Origin: a virus | IMG/VR virus record: IMGVR_UViG_3300005527_000084 | Coordinates: 1-48,022 of that record | DNA: 48,022 bases | Direction: 5' to 3' (one strand) | Shown: piece by piece, positions 26,101 through 32,603 of the stretch | How the letters are laid out: each line of letters starts with the position of its first letter | Numbering within the stretch: position 1 is the stretch's first letter | Translations under genes and position numbers: made by a program | Notes under the pieces: generated by a model | Seen by the model: the letters and a program-made list of their open reading frames with translations, nothing else | The model's database searches: none | What the model was told of the DNA's origin: nothing

Positions 26101-28788
26101 TTCAATCCAGTCTACAAGAGCTTGACCCGGAGAATCAGCTGCCGCGCGCAAACCGCCTTTAACATTTCCGGATGTGGCGTAGTTCTCTACGAGCATTTCT
26201 TCGCGGATATACTCTAAGAATTTATCGACGCTGTCAAACTGATCGATAAACGATTGTCCTCCCATGCGAGCAGCATAGTTTTGGCCATACCGCATGACCT
26301 CGGCTTCGCTATAAATACCCGGGATTTCGGCAATAACTTGACCGTTATCGTCTTTAATTTTCCGCCCGAACATTTGTTGTTCGAGTTGTTCTAACCCTAG
26401 AGCATCGCGGACTTCTTTAAACTGTTTTAATACGTGGAAACTTTCATGCCGCAGGGTGTGGCCAGGATTGAAACCTTCTCTTCCAAGATGGGAAAGAAGG
26501 TTTCCATTCAAAGCCACAATAGGAGAGTCCAGGTTTGCCGGAATCAAATGCGCCGGTTGATTAATGTAATGATTTTTGTGAAGCGCAAAGCCGCGCGTAC
26601 TTTTTGCCGCTTCCACCATATCGCTAGCGAGCTTGATGGTCTGTTCGGCTTTTTGCAGTAATTCGGCTTCATTCGGTTCCAATGTTGGTTTGCCAGCAAT
26701 TTGACTACGGAAGAATTCTGCATCGGCTAAAGTTTTTCCCCAGATTTTGCGAATTTCCTCTTCGGCATTTGCATCATCTAGAATTTTAAAGCTTGGACTG
26801 CCTAAACCGGCTTGGTTTCCTATAGCTTTAAGTTGTTCTAAAGCGTCTGCAAAATCTAACGTGACTTGACGCTGAACTTCGTCGGTAAACTGTTTGTTAT
26901 TCTTGTTCTGGTCTAGTAAGTTTCGATGTCTGGTTAACGTATTCATTTCGTCTTGCCAGAATTTCCACTCTCGACTATTTTTAGTTGAATCGCGGTAAGT
27001 TTGGAACTGCTTTATTTGTCCGTCAAGTGTAGCAATTCGCGCATTAACGTCAGAAAATGCGTTTATCTTAGACTTTACGTTTTCATCCGCTAAATCCATG
27101 AATCTTGCAATATCGGCATCCTCGTCTGCACGACGCGATACCGGATCCGGATCAATAAACTGATCTATTTTTGTACTGAAGTTAGTCGTCGGATCAAGAA
27201 GAGCGCTTACTCGACCGACCGGATCTGAACCCATGACAAGGCCAATGCCTACACCAGTTCCAAGCGACTGACCAAGTTGCGTAGGGTTCTCAATTTCAGG
27301 CAACCCTAGCATAACGTTTAACGCCGCGCCACTAGTTCCAGCTCGAGTCATTGCGCCAGTATAACGGCCAATCCAATCTGCCGACCGCGCGCGCATGAGA
27401 CCGCCTTTTGTCGTACCAAAAAGTCGGCGGTTAAACTCGCTAGAACGCGCATCTCCGCCTATTTTTTCGGCTAGTCCTTTCCGACCGCGCATTCCTTGCT
27501 TATCAATTTGGCGGCCCGCGTCTCTGAGTAAACGTCCAGTTCCAGTTAAAATTTTTCCAGAAAGATACGTAGGAACTTGCGGGACTAAACTAATATTTTT
27601 CAGTAAAGTGTCAGGATCACCGGTCAAAACTTGACTAAGTTTACGTCCTGCTATATTTGAAAACTCCGAAGCTTTTTCCAAACCCATGCCGACGGCTTCA
27701 ACAGGATGCACACCTTTAATCGTCCCGGTCAAAGCTTTGGCTGTTAAATCTGTGCCTTTACGGAACGGTTTTGCAATAACTTTTGAGACCGGTTGAACTA
27801 GTCTATTCGGTAATCCGAGTGGGTTAAAGATTTCCCCGGCTAAAGCCATTTCTTTATCCGGCACAATGGACTTTTCAAGGATGCTCTTTCGGTAATCTTC
27901 TTGCGCAACGTCTAGTTGTTCTGGAGTCAGTTCAACGCCCTGCAATGCCGAAGTTGTGGCTATAATCGGTCGAACTAGCGGGTTTTCAGCTAATAGCGCT
28001 GCCGCGCGATCCGGATTTTCATTAGCTTTTGCCGCGGCTTCGCGCGTCATGTAAGTCCGATCTACGAAGTCTTTAAAGGATTCTTTTTCGGTCTTTGTAC
28101 CTAAAGCTTCTTGAACTCGGTCGGTAAAGGAACTTCCGAAGTTGTAAAATTTAGTGGCGGATCCAGCGGTTTCCTCTAGATCATTAGCCATACCAGAAGC
28201 TACAGAACGTAGAGCAAGTTCAGCATCCGCCGCTTCTTTAACTTGTTGCGCGTTTCTATCCCAAGGATGCAAGAACTTACTACCGGCAGTAGGAATATTT
28301 GCGCCTGGACCGAATTGTGTAGCATAAAGACGTTCTCCGCCTAACGCCGTAGAAACTTTATTGATTACTTCGGATGCTGCGTCAACAGGCAAACCCACGA
28401 TATCTGATAGTGCTCCGGCAGGATTTGCTACGACTTGATCGACGGCGGCTTCTTTCGTAAATTTACCAAGTCCTATTCCGGTATCTACCGCCATTTCGGC
28501 CACCCTAGGAAGAAAATTCGTAGCAACTTCAGTAGCTTGGTCTACTAAAGGTTGTTCTCGCTGTTTTTCAAATACAATTTTTAATTGCTCTTGATCGAGT
28601 TCTGGGTCGCCTTCATTGTAACGTTCGTATAGCGAATCGGGATCTTTGTCTTTTTTGCGGCGTATGATTTCTGAAGTCGGAACTTTAGATTTCAGTTTTT
28701 CGCGTATTTGTTCGGATGCACTAACTGACGAAGGAGGCTGTTGGCCTCCTTCTCTCAGACGTTTTCGGATTTCTTCAGAAGCGGACAT
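17164..28788 (-). CDS. Giant polyvalent virion effector polyprotein (zincin, three ART-like, two GNAT domains)
   Basis: A 3,874-residue protein, the last gene of the late operon and about a quarter of the window. From N to C: three short SxSExIR repeats (1-46); long helical and glycine-rich virion-type regions; a zincin motif H-E-S-F-H at 781-785; a large unassigned region; three degenerate ~75-residue repeats (1994-2370). Next is a KptA-like ADP-ribosyltransferase fold (YHLT, H2400; about 2396-2510). Then an R-S-E type ART with R3014, the SWST motif S3059 and E3134-x-E3136. Then GNAT 1 (YRGAGYG at 3382-3388), GNAT 2 (GYG at 3556-3558) and an ART-PolyVal-like domain starting VFYHG (H3632). 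The C-terminal domains are separated by [F/Y]MP motifs. Polyvalent proteins of this type in phages and conjugative elements are thought to enter the cell with the DNA and counter host functions. Target molecules are unknown. The Shine-Dalgarno site is weak. Confidence 0.85.
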   Translation of the reverse strand: MSASEEIRKRLREGGQQPPSSVSASEQIREKLKSKVPTSEIIRRKKDKDPDSLYERYNEGDPELDQEQLKIVFEKQREQPLVDQATEVATNFLPRVAEMAVDTGIGLGKFTKEAAVDQVVANPAGALSDIVGLPVDAASEVINKVSTALGGERLYATQFGPGANIPTAGSKFLHPWDRNAQQVKEAADAELALRSVASGMANDLEETAGSATKFYNFGSSFTDRVQEALGTKTEKESFKDFVDRTYMTREAAAKANENPDRAAALLAENPLVRPIIATTSALQGVELTPEQLDVAQEDYRKSILEKSIVPDKEMALAGEIFNPLGLPNRLVQPVSKVIAKPFRKGTDLTAKALTGTIKGVHPVEAVGMGLEKASEFSNIAGRKLSQVLTGDPDTLLKNISLVPQVPTYLSGKILTGTGRLLRDAGRQIDKQGMRGRKGLAEKIGGDARSSEFNRRLFGTTKGGLMRARSADWIGRYTGAMTRAGTSGAALNVMLGLPEIENPTQLGQSLGTGVGIGLVMGSDPVGRVSALLDPTTNFSTKIDQFIDPDPVSRRADEDADIARFMDLADENVKSKINAFSDVNARIATLDGQIKQFQTYRDSTKNSREWKFWQDEMNTLTRHRNLLDQNKNNKQFTDEVQRQVTLDFADALEQLKAIGNQAGLGSPSFKILDDANAEEEIRKIWGKTLADAEFFRSQIAGKPTLEPNEAELLQKAEQTIKLASDMVEAAKSTRGFALHKNHYINQPAHLIPANLDSPIVALNGNLLSHLGREGFNPGHTLRHESFHVLKQFKEVRDALGLEQLEQQMFGRKIKDDNGQVIAEIPGIYSEAEVMRYGQNYAARMGGQSFIDQFDSVDKFLEYIREEMLVENYATSGNVKGGLRAAADSPGQALVDWIEAKTRNGSLKQLKEALRSRGIIFDSQGQFSTALGAKIDPESSALMRRVTRLIRDEIGSYTFETDGLNPDGTEKVRDDGDIPWAVVMSSPALQEQYISDDRFVKDQVLAAYDDAGNKISEVVLPDGVGLDPYIAQYYMKDGKIVDEAGNEIVLGQPVNLSALPNGSKVETDFRIRRNPDGTPVVISPREANARATKRGKIIYDAIITAPEDGMPKMRDVDNNGVLTGVLSPAQLQAVLNLPNNLVPARLKRIIAEGNAMLQRKDGTRAIIDYQAVYRGGKARSLAPRVRDIVPLSWRISQKQNFLFTSISVSRMFDKLNVWSSKFPENLTLWNGDTFSFWQDLLKVLNNHNAGLTGDGKNSSNQYVGERLDADDAVAELKKHRVNDFFNLFDKGTEALNPMRTKIKAKKGQDSPDRLIMSARVDRINHFQESASTKLPVDYGKMKINFMPNLNYTVPSDPRTLMADFYLINYLSGFSDVPFQGNLAGLSETSLAKYSGENPEAISFLRSEDYRPIVKVTQDRLQTFLKEHLLDQVFFSLSAEIRHAIKRSQDPAIYGPIMNQYIKYFSAYDAPSPYEGRKPGVPEEFKTSESIRKKSWQATTRALENYGGKDFAKARRKDLALEMAKVFREGAWSSGYGGEKWAQIAEAFVLLHYANTPEKIAFAIDKVYDLQHNTNTVFNKIERYAKDGGYSWVMEMLDFKYHLKNPRELLPLVSSDLKKLALPVLKDFGNATAPTKEFLQKVATDEVGPEAVGELTEFIQKMKPGYSIYPRIGVSAPKESGRDFSTELSKWLQSKLTSYAPKKSEIITREDGTQYAVDVKPPKAFIELAQLLISEKMGSKPVGVFASKEMKQIFENVKNQNLAEQSAIENAQLINNSDEPQQTDAGVKISDDEILQGAQDLVTGKKNTFRVGEYSFKLENSSGYDPQGDPYSSTILVAVDESGAAIDEIDPLAEGLVPTSVEDYNEIALLYSDFIKASLGIKKKQTFLTTHYLNFLGDTLIGKNVGQKTEFQVSTPNGLATYIATNTGQQGTALPVKTFTISKKGSMKESGEYNPDETLFEISGTTAEELKGKLKENFRALEAGVKLKSPAKPEASAWKKKWKSQMLDALQTQNIYKSNTGPVYSQDQAQKLLEAIVDEKTGELTTDLSFIQTKSGVNAPYSQQADFIKAAIGEAVKLKSQAKPEASAPKEIDPSALDEYVADNFEDFGLEFYDVDNLITNDVPEFQIKSAIEKYKSLISRGTFKPHSEIITLFENTLIGTEIAKAIDQAIKNSVKEHAEENKTLDAIYGTPKPILEGVLPDQFESAEDWKTAMMSENAGYYSDAEKQDILDAIINPNTGEVAQNLQQVWKKTGIIPPPPGASIAYPWVQKAWSTAHYPTPAVTSPKSKINTWFEKSKKTLMSEYWDSNGYFGGAFSMDDLIPVLKAIVNPDTGEIETDADKVLKKSGIETSQIHFDKLFKFYKFIEAVTNEALTSGIKPVSNKKPPTPANEPVFGTTDPYVYHLTSNDPDVIASITEKGILPSKRGYSGPGVYFGNTPENTQVYDDLDSETSFILRVNKNKLLDAFGQYSQVVKMGLQFDPYNGEVYLSTDDMGALETIPPEWLEYKNSSGVWVPLVETKTNKSLQEPTGEKELYQMETEDGESGFATDDLFSFNDAYGSKKNILEYWKEGVAWPPGVSGFEKLKVGGDPWKLKLFKRIKTALGDSAKETSIDTFGTAYAEEILNIHESAWDMLQGISAESFQKALDLATMQDLNSIIQATSFEPELYQEYLRWSKPDGTKNPPASFMPSEEYGLESGEKSESRLTPKTLYNLYYISTEGDPGNEYGRSLQNEYIKKYKDLYLNVFSDLVKNQINKYIRRGRVDPFVTKEALKNAKSASQLDELMRGTYRSDMRRRNDVWNLVTEFLKGLESAQTRDQRLFYMDRLNNAIHNTDELLFSKFSNASDLMAAFNLIANARDVRAYSRNVDRDLRLSSDFGGPAGSFMPTVLSEVGLTPEHMQSVNAAFRDRNRLKDMVARYVKTGNENDFAAIAADPVFSVFMQEQKPRQGRSLPSAELSSWLRELNRSVKNGDAADIKRARSSVTRLLNDPKSFNTKEIAEIISNYVNENRQSNQLWRIEGAAPYTGEPVESFRGIALNGPLIEGLKVGDTLEVDSSAYESWSTDPKVAIRFATKISNTGMDMFGSTMQWLRNKSEAEKENRKGLPGDYGLVLSTVLDSDSVAIDVSELNASSRYVNESELIARPGKKLVTIAAIYRDYGEDSTPERVETSIYADRDFTIELDPDSVENKLMAHARRNWRNPEEYGSYVEKSSQIRNAVDSNDTSTLVKLLNETFAADDIEAEALGSSESGIKVLVKNTNPLNVHRYFGKGESLSKVAQGIPSFMPTQAALNRTKKNLPKHEINITERIPKNKYDGPREAFIFISIPKGEKMKRGTKYGESYLDQYEGADLPEDEKRIIGFAHVYVGHEFDAKSLAVEFTNVAKPYRGAGYGQALYRAVARYAQKTGMKYLYAMEVSPEAAAVRNKLFEEKPRKGERSWSKGVEGVDPRDLWPFERGVGGMRSVVPPNISYMPTSNPDLSQVTLDERKAKLPEVTFKEISEEYELDEMDEEEMGDEVSTPKAFKVFNKKGKEVGQFSFFEDSDSIVVNHTFVNKKDRNKGYGEQIYRELARIAQRNDASLLVSDQVSESAAKTRRKLFEEEETMDGMWENDGEAMVSAVAPNISYMPTSLDGVFYHGVDKNKSGEIPKTLSKDKSALYPAYEEEQTPVTYLTPDPGQALYYSSEGDVFAGNLVNQNIFDPSDEEDIKKVAGTDKQIRKELEAGKDKVSGGGSVEFYAKLINQAGFDGYIAWESNVPTVGIFTDKVDLGDFYLEKDADSLDSDFMPEEMGPPINQDGPGLAETALPNTDRGPLSKASYMPGYNPRYSNDDGSFNRDAWLNDRRRAEEFLRRRGVYRSSSTEDEWEEMVRDAMREVRRQS
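17914..18404 (-). repeat. 29-base direct repeats flanking the second GNAT module
   Basis: The sequences at 17914-17942 and 18376-18404 are identical at 28 of 29 bases and encode the same peptide (NISYMPTS). They bracket the second GNAT domain exactly. This is the footprint expected of a tandem domain duplication or a recombination-driven module insertion. Confidence 0.75.
21679..22809 (-). repeat. Three degenerate ~75-residue protein repeats
   Basis: Residues 1994-2072, 2206-2270 and 2289-2370 of the giant protein share a pattern. It is an N-terminal aromatic/Lys helix ending in a Met, then a Tyr-containing turn, a helix ending in L-x-A-I-[VI]-[DN], the turn [PK]-x-TGE-[LVI], and [KT]-K-[ST]-G-[VI]. 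The core turns read VDEKTGEL, INPNTGEV and VNPDTGEI. They look like an ancient internal duplication forming a helical or spacer module. Confidence 0.6.
22538..22850 (-). repeat. 39-base direct repeats in the giant gene
   Basis: The sequences at 22538-22576 and 22811-22849 match at 37 of 39 bases. They encode the linker VKLKSxAKPEASA on either side of the first ~75-residue repeat. Recombination between them would delete or amplify one module in frame, because the 273-base spacing is divisible by three. Confidence 0.75.
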
Positions 28789-28793
28789 TATTC

Positions 28794-30137
28794 TTATTTG
28801 CCTTGTTGCTGAATTATCAGTTCTTCTAATTTTTTATACAACTCTGAATACTCTTTTGAAGCAGGATCTACTTTCTCGATTTTCCGGTCAAGTTCGTTAA
28901 TTTGGTCTTGCAAACTGTTTTTTGCTTCTATGGCTTTGAAGTATCCGGAAACGTCGTAACCGCCGTTTTTGGCCGACTCTAAATATTTGCTTCTTGAAGA
29001 CTCAAGTTTCTTTTCAAGTTGCGCCATTAAACCATCAGCAAGCTCCTGCTCTGTTCTTACATTCGGCACCATCGATTTGTAGCGCGCCACGTCTTCATTT
29101 GTTAAAACGCCAACTTCGCCAAAGACGGATCTAGCTAATCCTGGGACAATGCTTTCAACAAGTTTATTGAGTCTTTGCGCCGCGACGTCGTAAGGATTTT
29201 TTTCCTTAAAAATACCAAATAACGGTCCGCGGGTCACATTTTTCATCTGAGCCTTAATATCTTCCAGCGATGCGCCTAACTCGTCATACTGAGCCATTCT
29301 TGTCACAAAAGTGTCAGTTACCGGTCTCCCTTCGCCTTTTGGCTTTACCGTTACGGTTCCAGTTGGAGTTTTATAAGTTTGCGACGTAATTTCGGATCCC
29401 TCGGGTATGTTTACTGCGCCTAAAGGAGAATCACTTTTCTCGTAAGGATCACCTACACGTTTGCCAGTTATCCGATCCACGAGTATAACTTTGCTTGTTC
29501 CTTCTATAGGCATTTCTACAAATGGCGATGGTGGTTTGGATCGCGCCAATGGTGCGGCACTTGCAGGCGCTCCCGATTGTCGATTGTCGTACGAAAATTG
29601 TTCGACTCCTTTTCCAGGTTTTTCTGTAAAACCGAATCCAAATTTGCTGTCAGATGGAATATCTTGCGGAAATAGTGAAGCATCTACATCGCCTAATGGT
29701 GTAGTTTCGGTAGGCAAAGCTTCTGGCGGTAAAGGACTGTAGTAATTTGCCGCAGCTTGTTCGCGCCGTTCTTTGTCTATTTGGAGTTGCGTTAGCGTAT
29801 CTTTGAGTACGTTGTCTTCGGACTTTAAGTCGGCGAGATAGACATTTTGTAAAAACTTGTTGAGATCTTCCTCTTCCTCTAGCGCGGCTTTTTCTTTTAA
29901 TAGTTCTTTTTCGTGTTCTTGCTTGAATCTTTCAGATATGCCTTCGGTTACGCCTTTAACGCCAATGGTAATGCCTGACAAGAGATTTTCAGATGCTTGT
30001 TGTTGGCCTTTTAACCACAAGTCGATTCCCGGGTCAGCGACAAGACTTTCGCCGCTCGCAAATCCAAAACTTGGACCTTGAACGTTTTCAAGTCTTGCTG
30101 CCGCCGGGGCGTTAAACTGAAATCCTCCTGTTTGCAT
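28794..30137 (-). CDS. Internal virion/structural protein with coiled coils
   Basis: A 447-residue late protein without a recognised family name. There is a long charged coiled-coil at about 70-130, a Pro/Ala-rich middle (150-290), and another helical charged region near the C-terminus ending in a Gln-rich tail. The start has a good ribosome binding site (GGAGGAA). It lies just upstream of the giant effector gene and downstream of a run of small structural genes, so it is likely part of the internal core or ejection machinery. No enzyme motif or membrane segment is visible. The role is inferred from position and composition. Confidence 0.65.
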   Translation of the reverse strand: MQTGGFQFNAPAAARLENVQGPSFGFASGESLVADPGIDLWLKGQQQASENLLSGITIGVKGVTEGISERFKQEHEKELLKEKAALEEEEDLNKFLQNVYLADLKSEDNVLKDTLTQLQIDKERREQAAANYYSPLPPEALPTETTPLGDVDASLFPQDIPSDSKFGFGFTEKPGKGVEQFSYDNRQSGAPASAAPLARSKPPSPFVEMPIEGTSKVILVDRITGKRVGDPYEKSDSPLGAVNIPEGSEITSQTYKTPTGTVTVKPKGEGRPVTDTFVTRMAQYDELGASLEDIKAQMKNVTRGPLFGIFKEKNPYDVAAQRLNKLVESIVPGLARSVFGEVGVLTNEDVARYKSMVPNVRTEQELADGLMAQLEKKLESSRSKYLESAKNGGYDVSGYFKAIEAKNSLQDQINELDRKIEKVDPASKEYSELYKKLEELIIQQQGK

Positions 30138-30140
30138 AAC

Positions 30141-30923
30141 TTACATTCCTCCAACTCGGGCTTGCGGATTTGAATAAGTCAAATTGGCAGCCTTATTAAT
30201 AGACTCGCCGAACTTCGTAAACACCTGAGAGTTTGCCGGCAATCCTAATATTGTATTTTGGACTGTTGCCGGAGACATAACACTTACCGCGGCGGGTCTA
30301 GTGGTTCTTGCTACTCCTGTGTCCGCACCTTTTTCTTTCTTAAGAAACGTTTCTCCGCCAGTGACTTTTGTAGCTGCAGAACCGGCCTTTGACTCGTATT
30401 CTTTGCGTCGTTTTTCACCTTCGGCTTTACTAACTTGCTCAAATCGCGTTTGCTCTGCTTTTTTACGCGCGTCTTCGGAAGCGGCTGCCGTCCGCGCGGC
30501 TTGATCATCCGCAATTTGTTTATTAGCCTGAGCCGGGGTTCCTCCAGAAGGCGTAGCCGGTTTGTTTTGCGGCTGTTGTTGCGGTTGTGATTGCGGTCGC
30601 GGTTGTGGTTTAGGCTCTTCTTTTTTTGGCGGAGAAAAAAAGTTTTTAACGGCTTTAAATACTTTACCAAAGAAGAATTCCGGATAACCCGTCGTCGGAT
30701 TTATTTTATTTGCTTCATTACCGACGGTAAATTCGTTAATATCCACGCCATAAGAAGCGAAAACCTCCTCGATAGTAGCTTTAATTTCCGGGATTTCGGC
30801 TAAACTAGTAGGAATGACAATTTCGCCGGCCGTTAAGTGCCCGACAATATTGTCCGTGGATCTTCCGGAATTTTCAATTTCTTTGAAAATTTCTTCCATT
30901 CCGTTATCGGGAGTATTTTCCAT
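30141..30923 (-). CDS. Late structural protein with a VGHLTAGEIVIP motif
   Basis: A 260-residue protein with a well-placed Shine-Dalgarno site (GGGAGGA). Residues 20-75 contain NIVGHLTAGEIVIP and a later NPTTGYPEFF, a motif pair I associate with phage tail or virion proteins of unknown function. Then follows a Pro/Gln/Lys low-complexity region (95-125) and a charged helix. The C-terminus QARVGGM resembles the ends of the two genes just upstream. It probably belongs to the virion core or tail hub. Expression is late and coupled to its neighbours; the function is inferred. Confidence 0.6.
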   Translation of the reverse strand: MENTPDNGMEEIFKEIENSGRSTDNIVGHLTAGEIVIPTSLAEIPEIKATIEEVFASYGVDINEFTVGNEANKINPTTGYPEFFFGKVFKAVKNFFSPPKKEEPKPQPRPQSQPQQQPQNKPATPSGGTPAQANKQIADDQAARTAAASEDARKKAEQTRFEQVSKAEGEKRRKEYESKAGSAATKVTGGETFLKKEKGADTGVARTTRPAAVSVMSPATVQNTILGLPANSQVFTKFGESINKAANLTYSNPQARVGGM

Positions 30924-30924
30924 A

Positions 30925-31386
30925 TTATAGTCCTCCCATACGAGCGCCAGATGTTTGGTAAATCATGTTGGCTGGTTTGACAATGGCTGTTCCGAACGGC
31001 GTTAAACCTGGCGCTGGAAGTGAAGATTTAGACTGGTCGCCAATTTTTTTGTTCATTGCAGAAGTTGTCGAATCGGCAATTGTGCTATCTTCTGGCGCGC
31101 CTCCTGCTTGCTGCGCAAAAGTTTCGGTTTCTGTTTTATATTTTTGTAAAGCATCCGCGTCTTTAGCCATTTGTTTTTCATCCCATAATGCTTGTTCGCG
31201 CTTAGCATTATCGGCGGCAATTCTCGCATCCTCGTCGGCTTTTTGCTTTTCGTATTGCTTAATCATATCGTCATATTGCTTTTGTTGCATTTGACGTTGT
31301 TTGTCCATTTCTGCAGCCCAAATCTGCATTGAGTTGTCTGGAGCAGGTTTACTGCTACTACTACTACGACGACGTCCTCCACCCAT
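30925..31386 (-). CDS. Small coiled-coil virion protein (MGGG start)
   Basis: A 153-residue protein with a strong ribosome binding site (AAGGAGGAA). It starts MGGGRRR and a serine run. Residues 20-90 form a highly charged Gln/Lys/Glu/Asp coiled coil, followed by a Ser/Thr-rich stretch and a C-terminus ending SGARMGGL. The Gly-rich start and coiled coil resemble small phage internal virion (ejection) proteins. There is no enzymatic motif. It forms a series with the genes on both sides that share N- and C-terminal tags. Confidence 0.6.
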   Translation of the reverse strand: MGGGRRRSSSSSKPAPDNSMQIWAAEMDKQRQMQQKQYDDMIKQYEKQKADEDARIAADNAKREQALWDEKQMAKDADALQKYKTETETFAQQAGGAPEDSTIADSTTSAMNKKIGDQSKSSLPAPGLTPFGTAIVKPANMIYQTSGARMGGL

Positions 31387-31419
31387 ATTATTTCCTCCTT
31401 ATTTTATTTTTGTGTTATA

Positions 31420-31749
31420 TCAAAACCCGCGTCGTGCGGGATTCGAAAAATTAGTTCCCGAGTACATTCCGCCATTGCGAAGATCTGCGTCCGACGTAAC
31501 GCCCGACCCAAAGTTATACTTATAATTCGCAAAGACTGGTTTATTCATTTCAGGAGAATATCCAGTTTTTTGGTTAGCATACGCGTCTCCAAACTTGCTA
31601 AACGCGTCCGTGACTCCTGAAGCAAGAGCTTGCCGTTGTGCTAATTGCTGTGCGGCTTGCTGTGTTGCTTGTTGTGTTGCGGCCGAAGTTGCCGATGACG
31701 CGGCGGCTGATGACGCGGCTCCGGCTCCCGCTGATGCTGCTCCTCCCAT
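31420..31749 (-). CDS. Small Ala/Gln-rich virion protein (MGG start)
   Basis: A 109-residue protein. I chose the ATG at 31749 (MGGAASAGAG) because it matches the MGG start of neighbouring genes; the open frame continues upstream to 31821. Residues 1-45 are Ala/Ser/Gln-rich and helical, as in phage ejection proteins. The C-terminal part contains DLRNGGMYSGTNF. Codons for the last residues lie in an inverted repeat CCCGC/GCGGG followed by TTTT at the stop codon, possibly a weak terminator. The function is inferred from position only. Confidence 0.55.
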   Translation of the reverse strand: MGGAASAGAGAASSAAASSATSAATQQATQQAAQQLAQRQALASGVTDAFSKFGDAYANQKTGYSPEMNKPVFANYKYNFGSGVTSDADLRNGGMYSGTNFSNPARRGF

Positions 31750-31802
31750 ATTTTTATTTCTTTCTGGTTTGTTGTTATTTTGTAGAAAGTCCTTTTTTTG
31801 CT

Positions 31803-32603
31803 TTAGTTCCTTAACCCGCAATACGGGATTTTAGGTTCGCATATTTGAACCGACTCCGATACATTTGGAATGACCATGTCGTTTAGTTTCGGGCACTTAA
31901 CATACTCAGGGGAATTTTTATTTATGCAATTTGTGCAAGCGTGGTAATAGTCGCTATTTAGATGTTTATCGGATTTGGTTTTGATAATTCCATCCACCAC
32001 TTCATAACGGTTTTCGTCAAAAGGAATATTATTGTTTAGCGTGTAATCGGACACGTCTTTTTCAGACCAATCTTTTAAAGGAAACCAAATATCCGCAGAA
32101 TTCGGGATTTTTTGAATGTCCAATTGAAGCGGAATTGGTCCGCTTAAAGGATCTACGTCGCAACTTTTGTGCCCGCAAATAAGACTGTCCCAAACAAACT
32201 CGGTTTTGTCAATTTTGGGTCTTAAAAGCCACTCAACTCCGCATACAAATTTTTTATTTGGCTCGTACGGTTCGGTTCCTCTGGCGATGATTAAACTTTC
32301 CTGGCCGATGGAATAGGATTCCATAAAATCAATCCTATCGTTTCCATAACAAAGCGCGATAGACTTAGGCATCGAGTCATAAACCGAAAGATTTAAATCT
32401 TGCGATAGTTTATTGTGGAACGACCACTTTGCTTTCATCCAAGGAAGAGTCCATTGAATGCAGTCAATGTCTTTCTTCATCACTTCTTTTATCAGAAAAA
32501 GAAGGACGGTACTATCTTTTCCACCAGACCAAAGTAGCGCGGGTCTTTTCGATTTCTCGAAAACTAAGTGAATTTTTTCTACCGTTTTGTCTATGAGTTC
32601 CAT
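31803..32603 (-). CDS. PAPS-reductase-like PP-loop enzyme
   Basis: A 266-residue member of the adenosine nucleotide alpha-hydrolase (PAPS reductase/ATP-sulfurylase-like) superfamily. The PP-loop SGGKDS at 26-31, which binds ATP or adenylyl substrate, is followed by a typical Rossmann-like pattern. The C-terminal part has several cysteines (HACTNCINKNS...KCPK) that could bind a metal or Fe-S cluster. In phages, such enzymes are often found among structural genes with no proven role; possible roles include sulfur transfer to DNA or RNA, or sulfate metabolism. Here it interrupts a run of virion genes, with one-base spacing to the next stop, so it is expressed late. No Dnd-like partners are visible. 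Confidence 0.8.
   Translation of the reverse strand: MELIDKTVEKIHLVFEKSKRPALLWSGGKDSTVLLFLIKEVMKKDIDCIQWTLPWMKAKWSFHNKLSQDLNLSVYDSMPKSIALCYGNDRIDFMESYSIGQESLIIARGTEPYEPNKKFVCGVEWLLRPKIDKTEFVWDSLICGHKSCDVDPLSGPIPLQLDIQKIPNSADIWFPLKDWSEKDVSDYTLNNNIPFDENRYEVVDGIIKTKSDKHLNSDYYHACTNCINKNSPEYVKCPKLNDMVIPNVSESVQICEPKIPYCGLRN

Noticed and set aside
31424-31438. Hairpin CCCGC/GCGGG followed by TTTT on the minus strand as a terminator
   Set aside because: The stem is only five base pairs, it lies within the last codons of a gene and the next gene is clearly part of the same operon.
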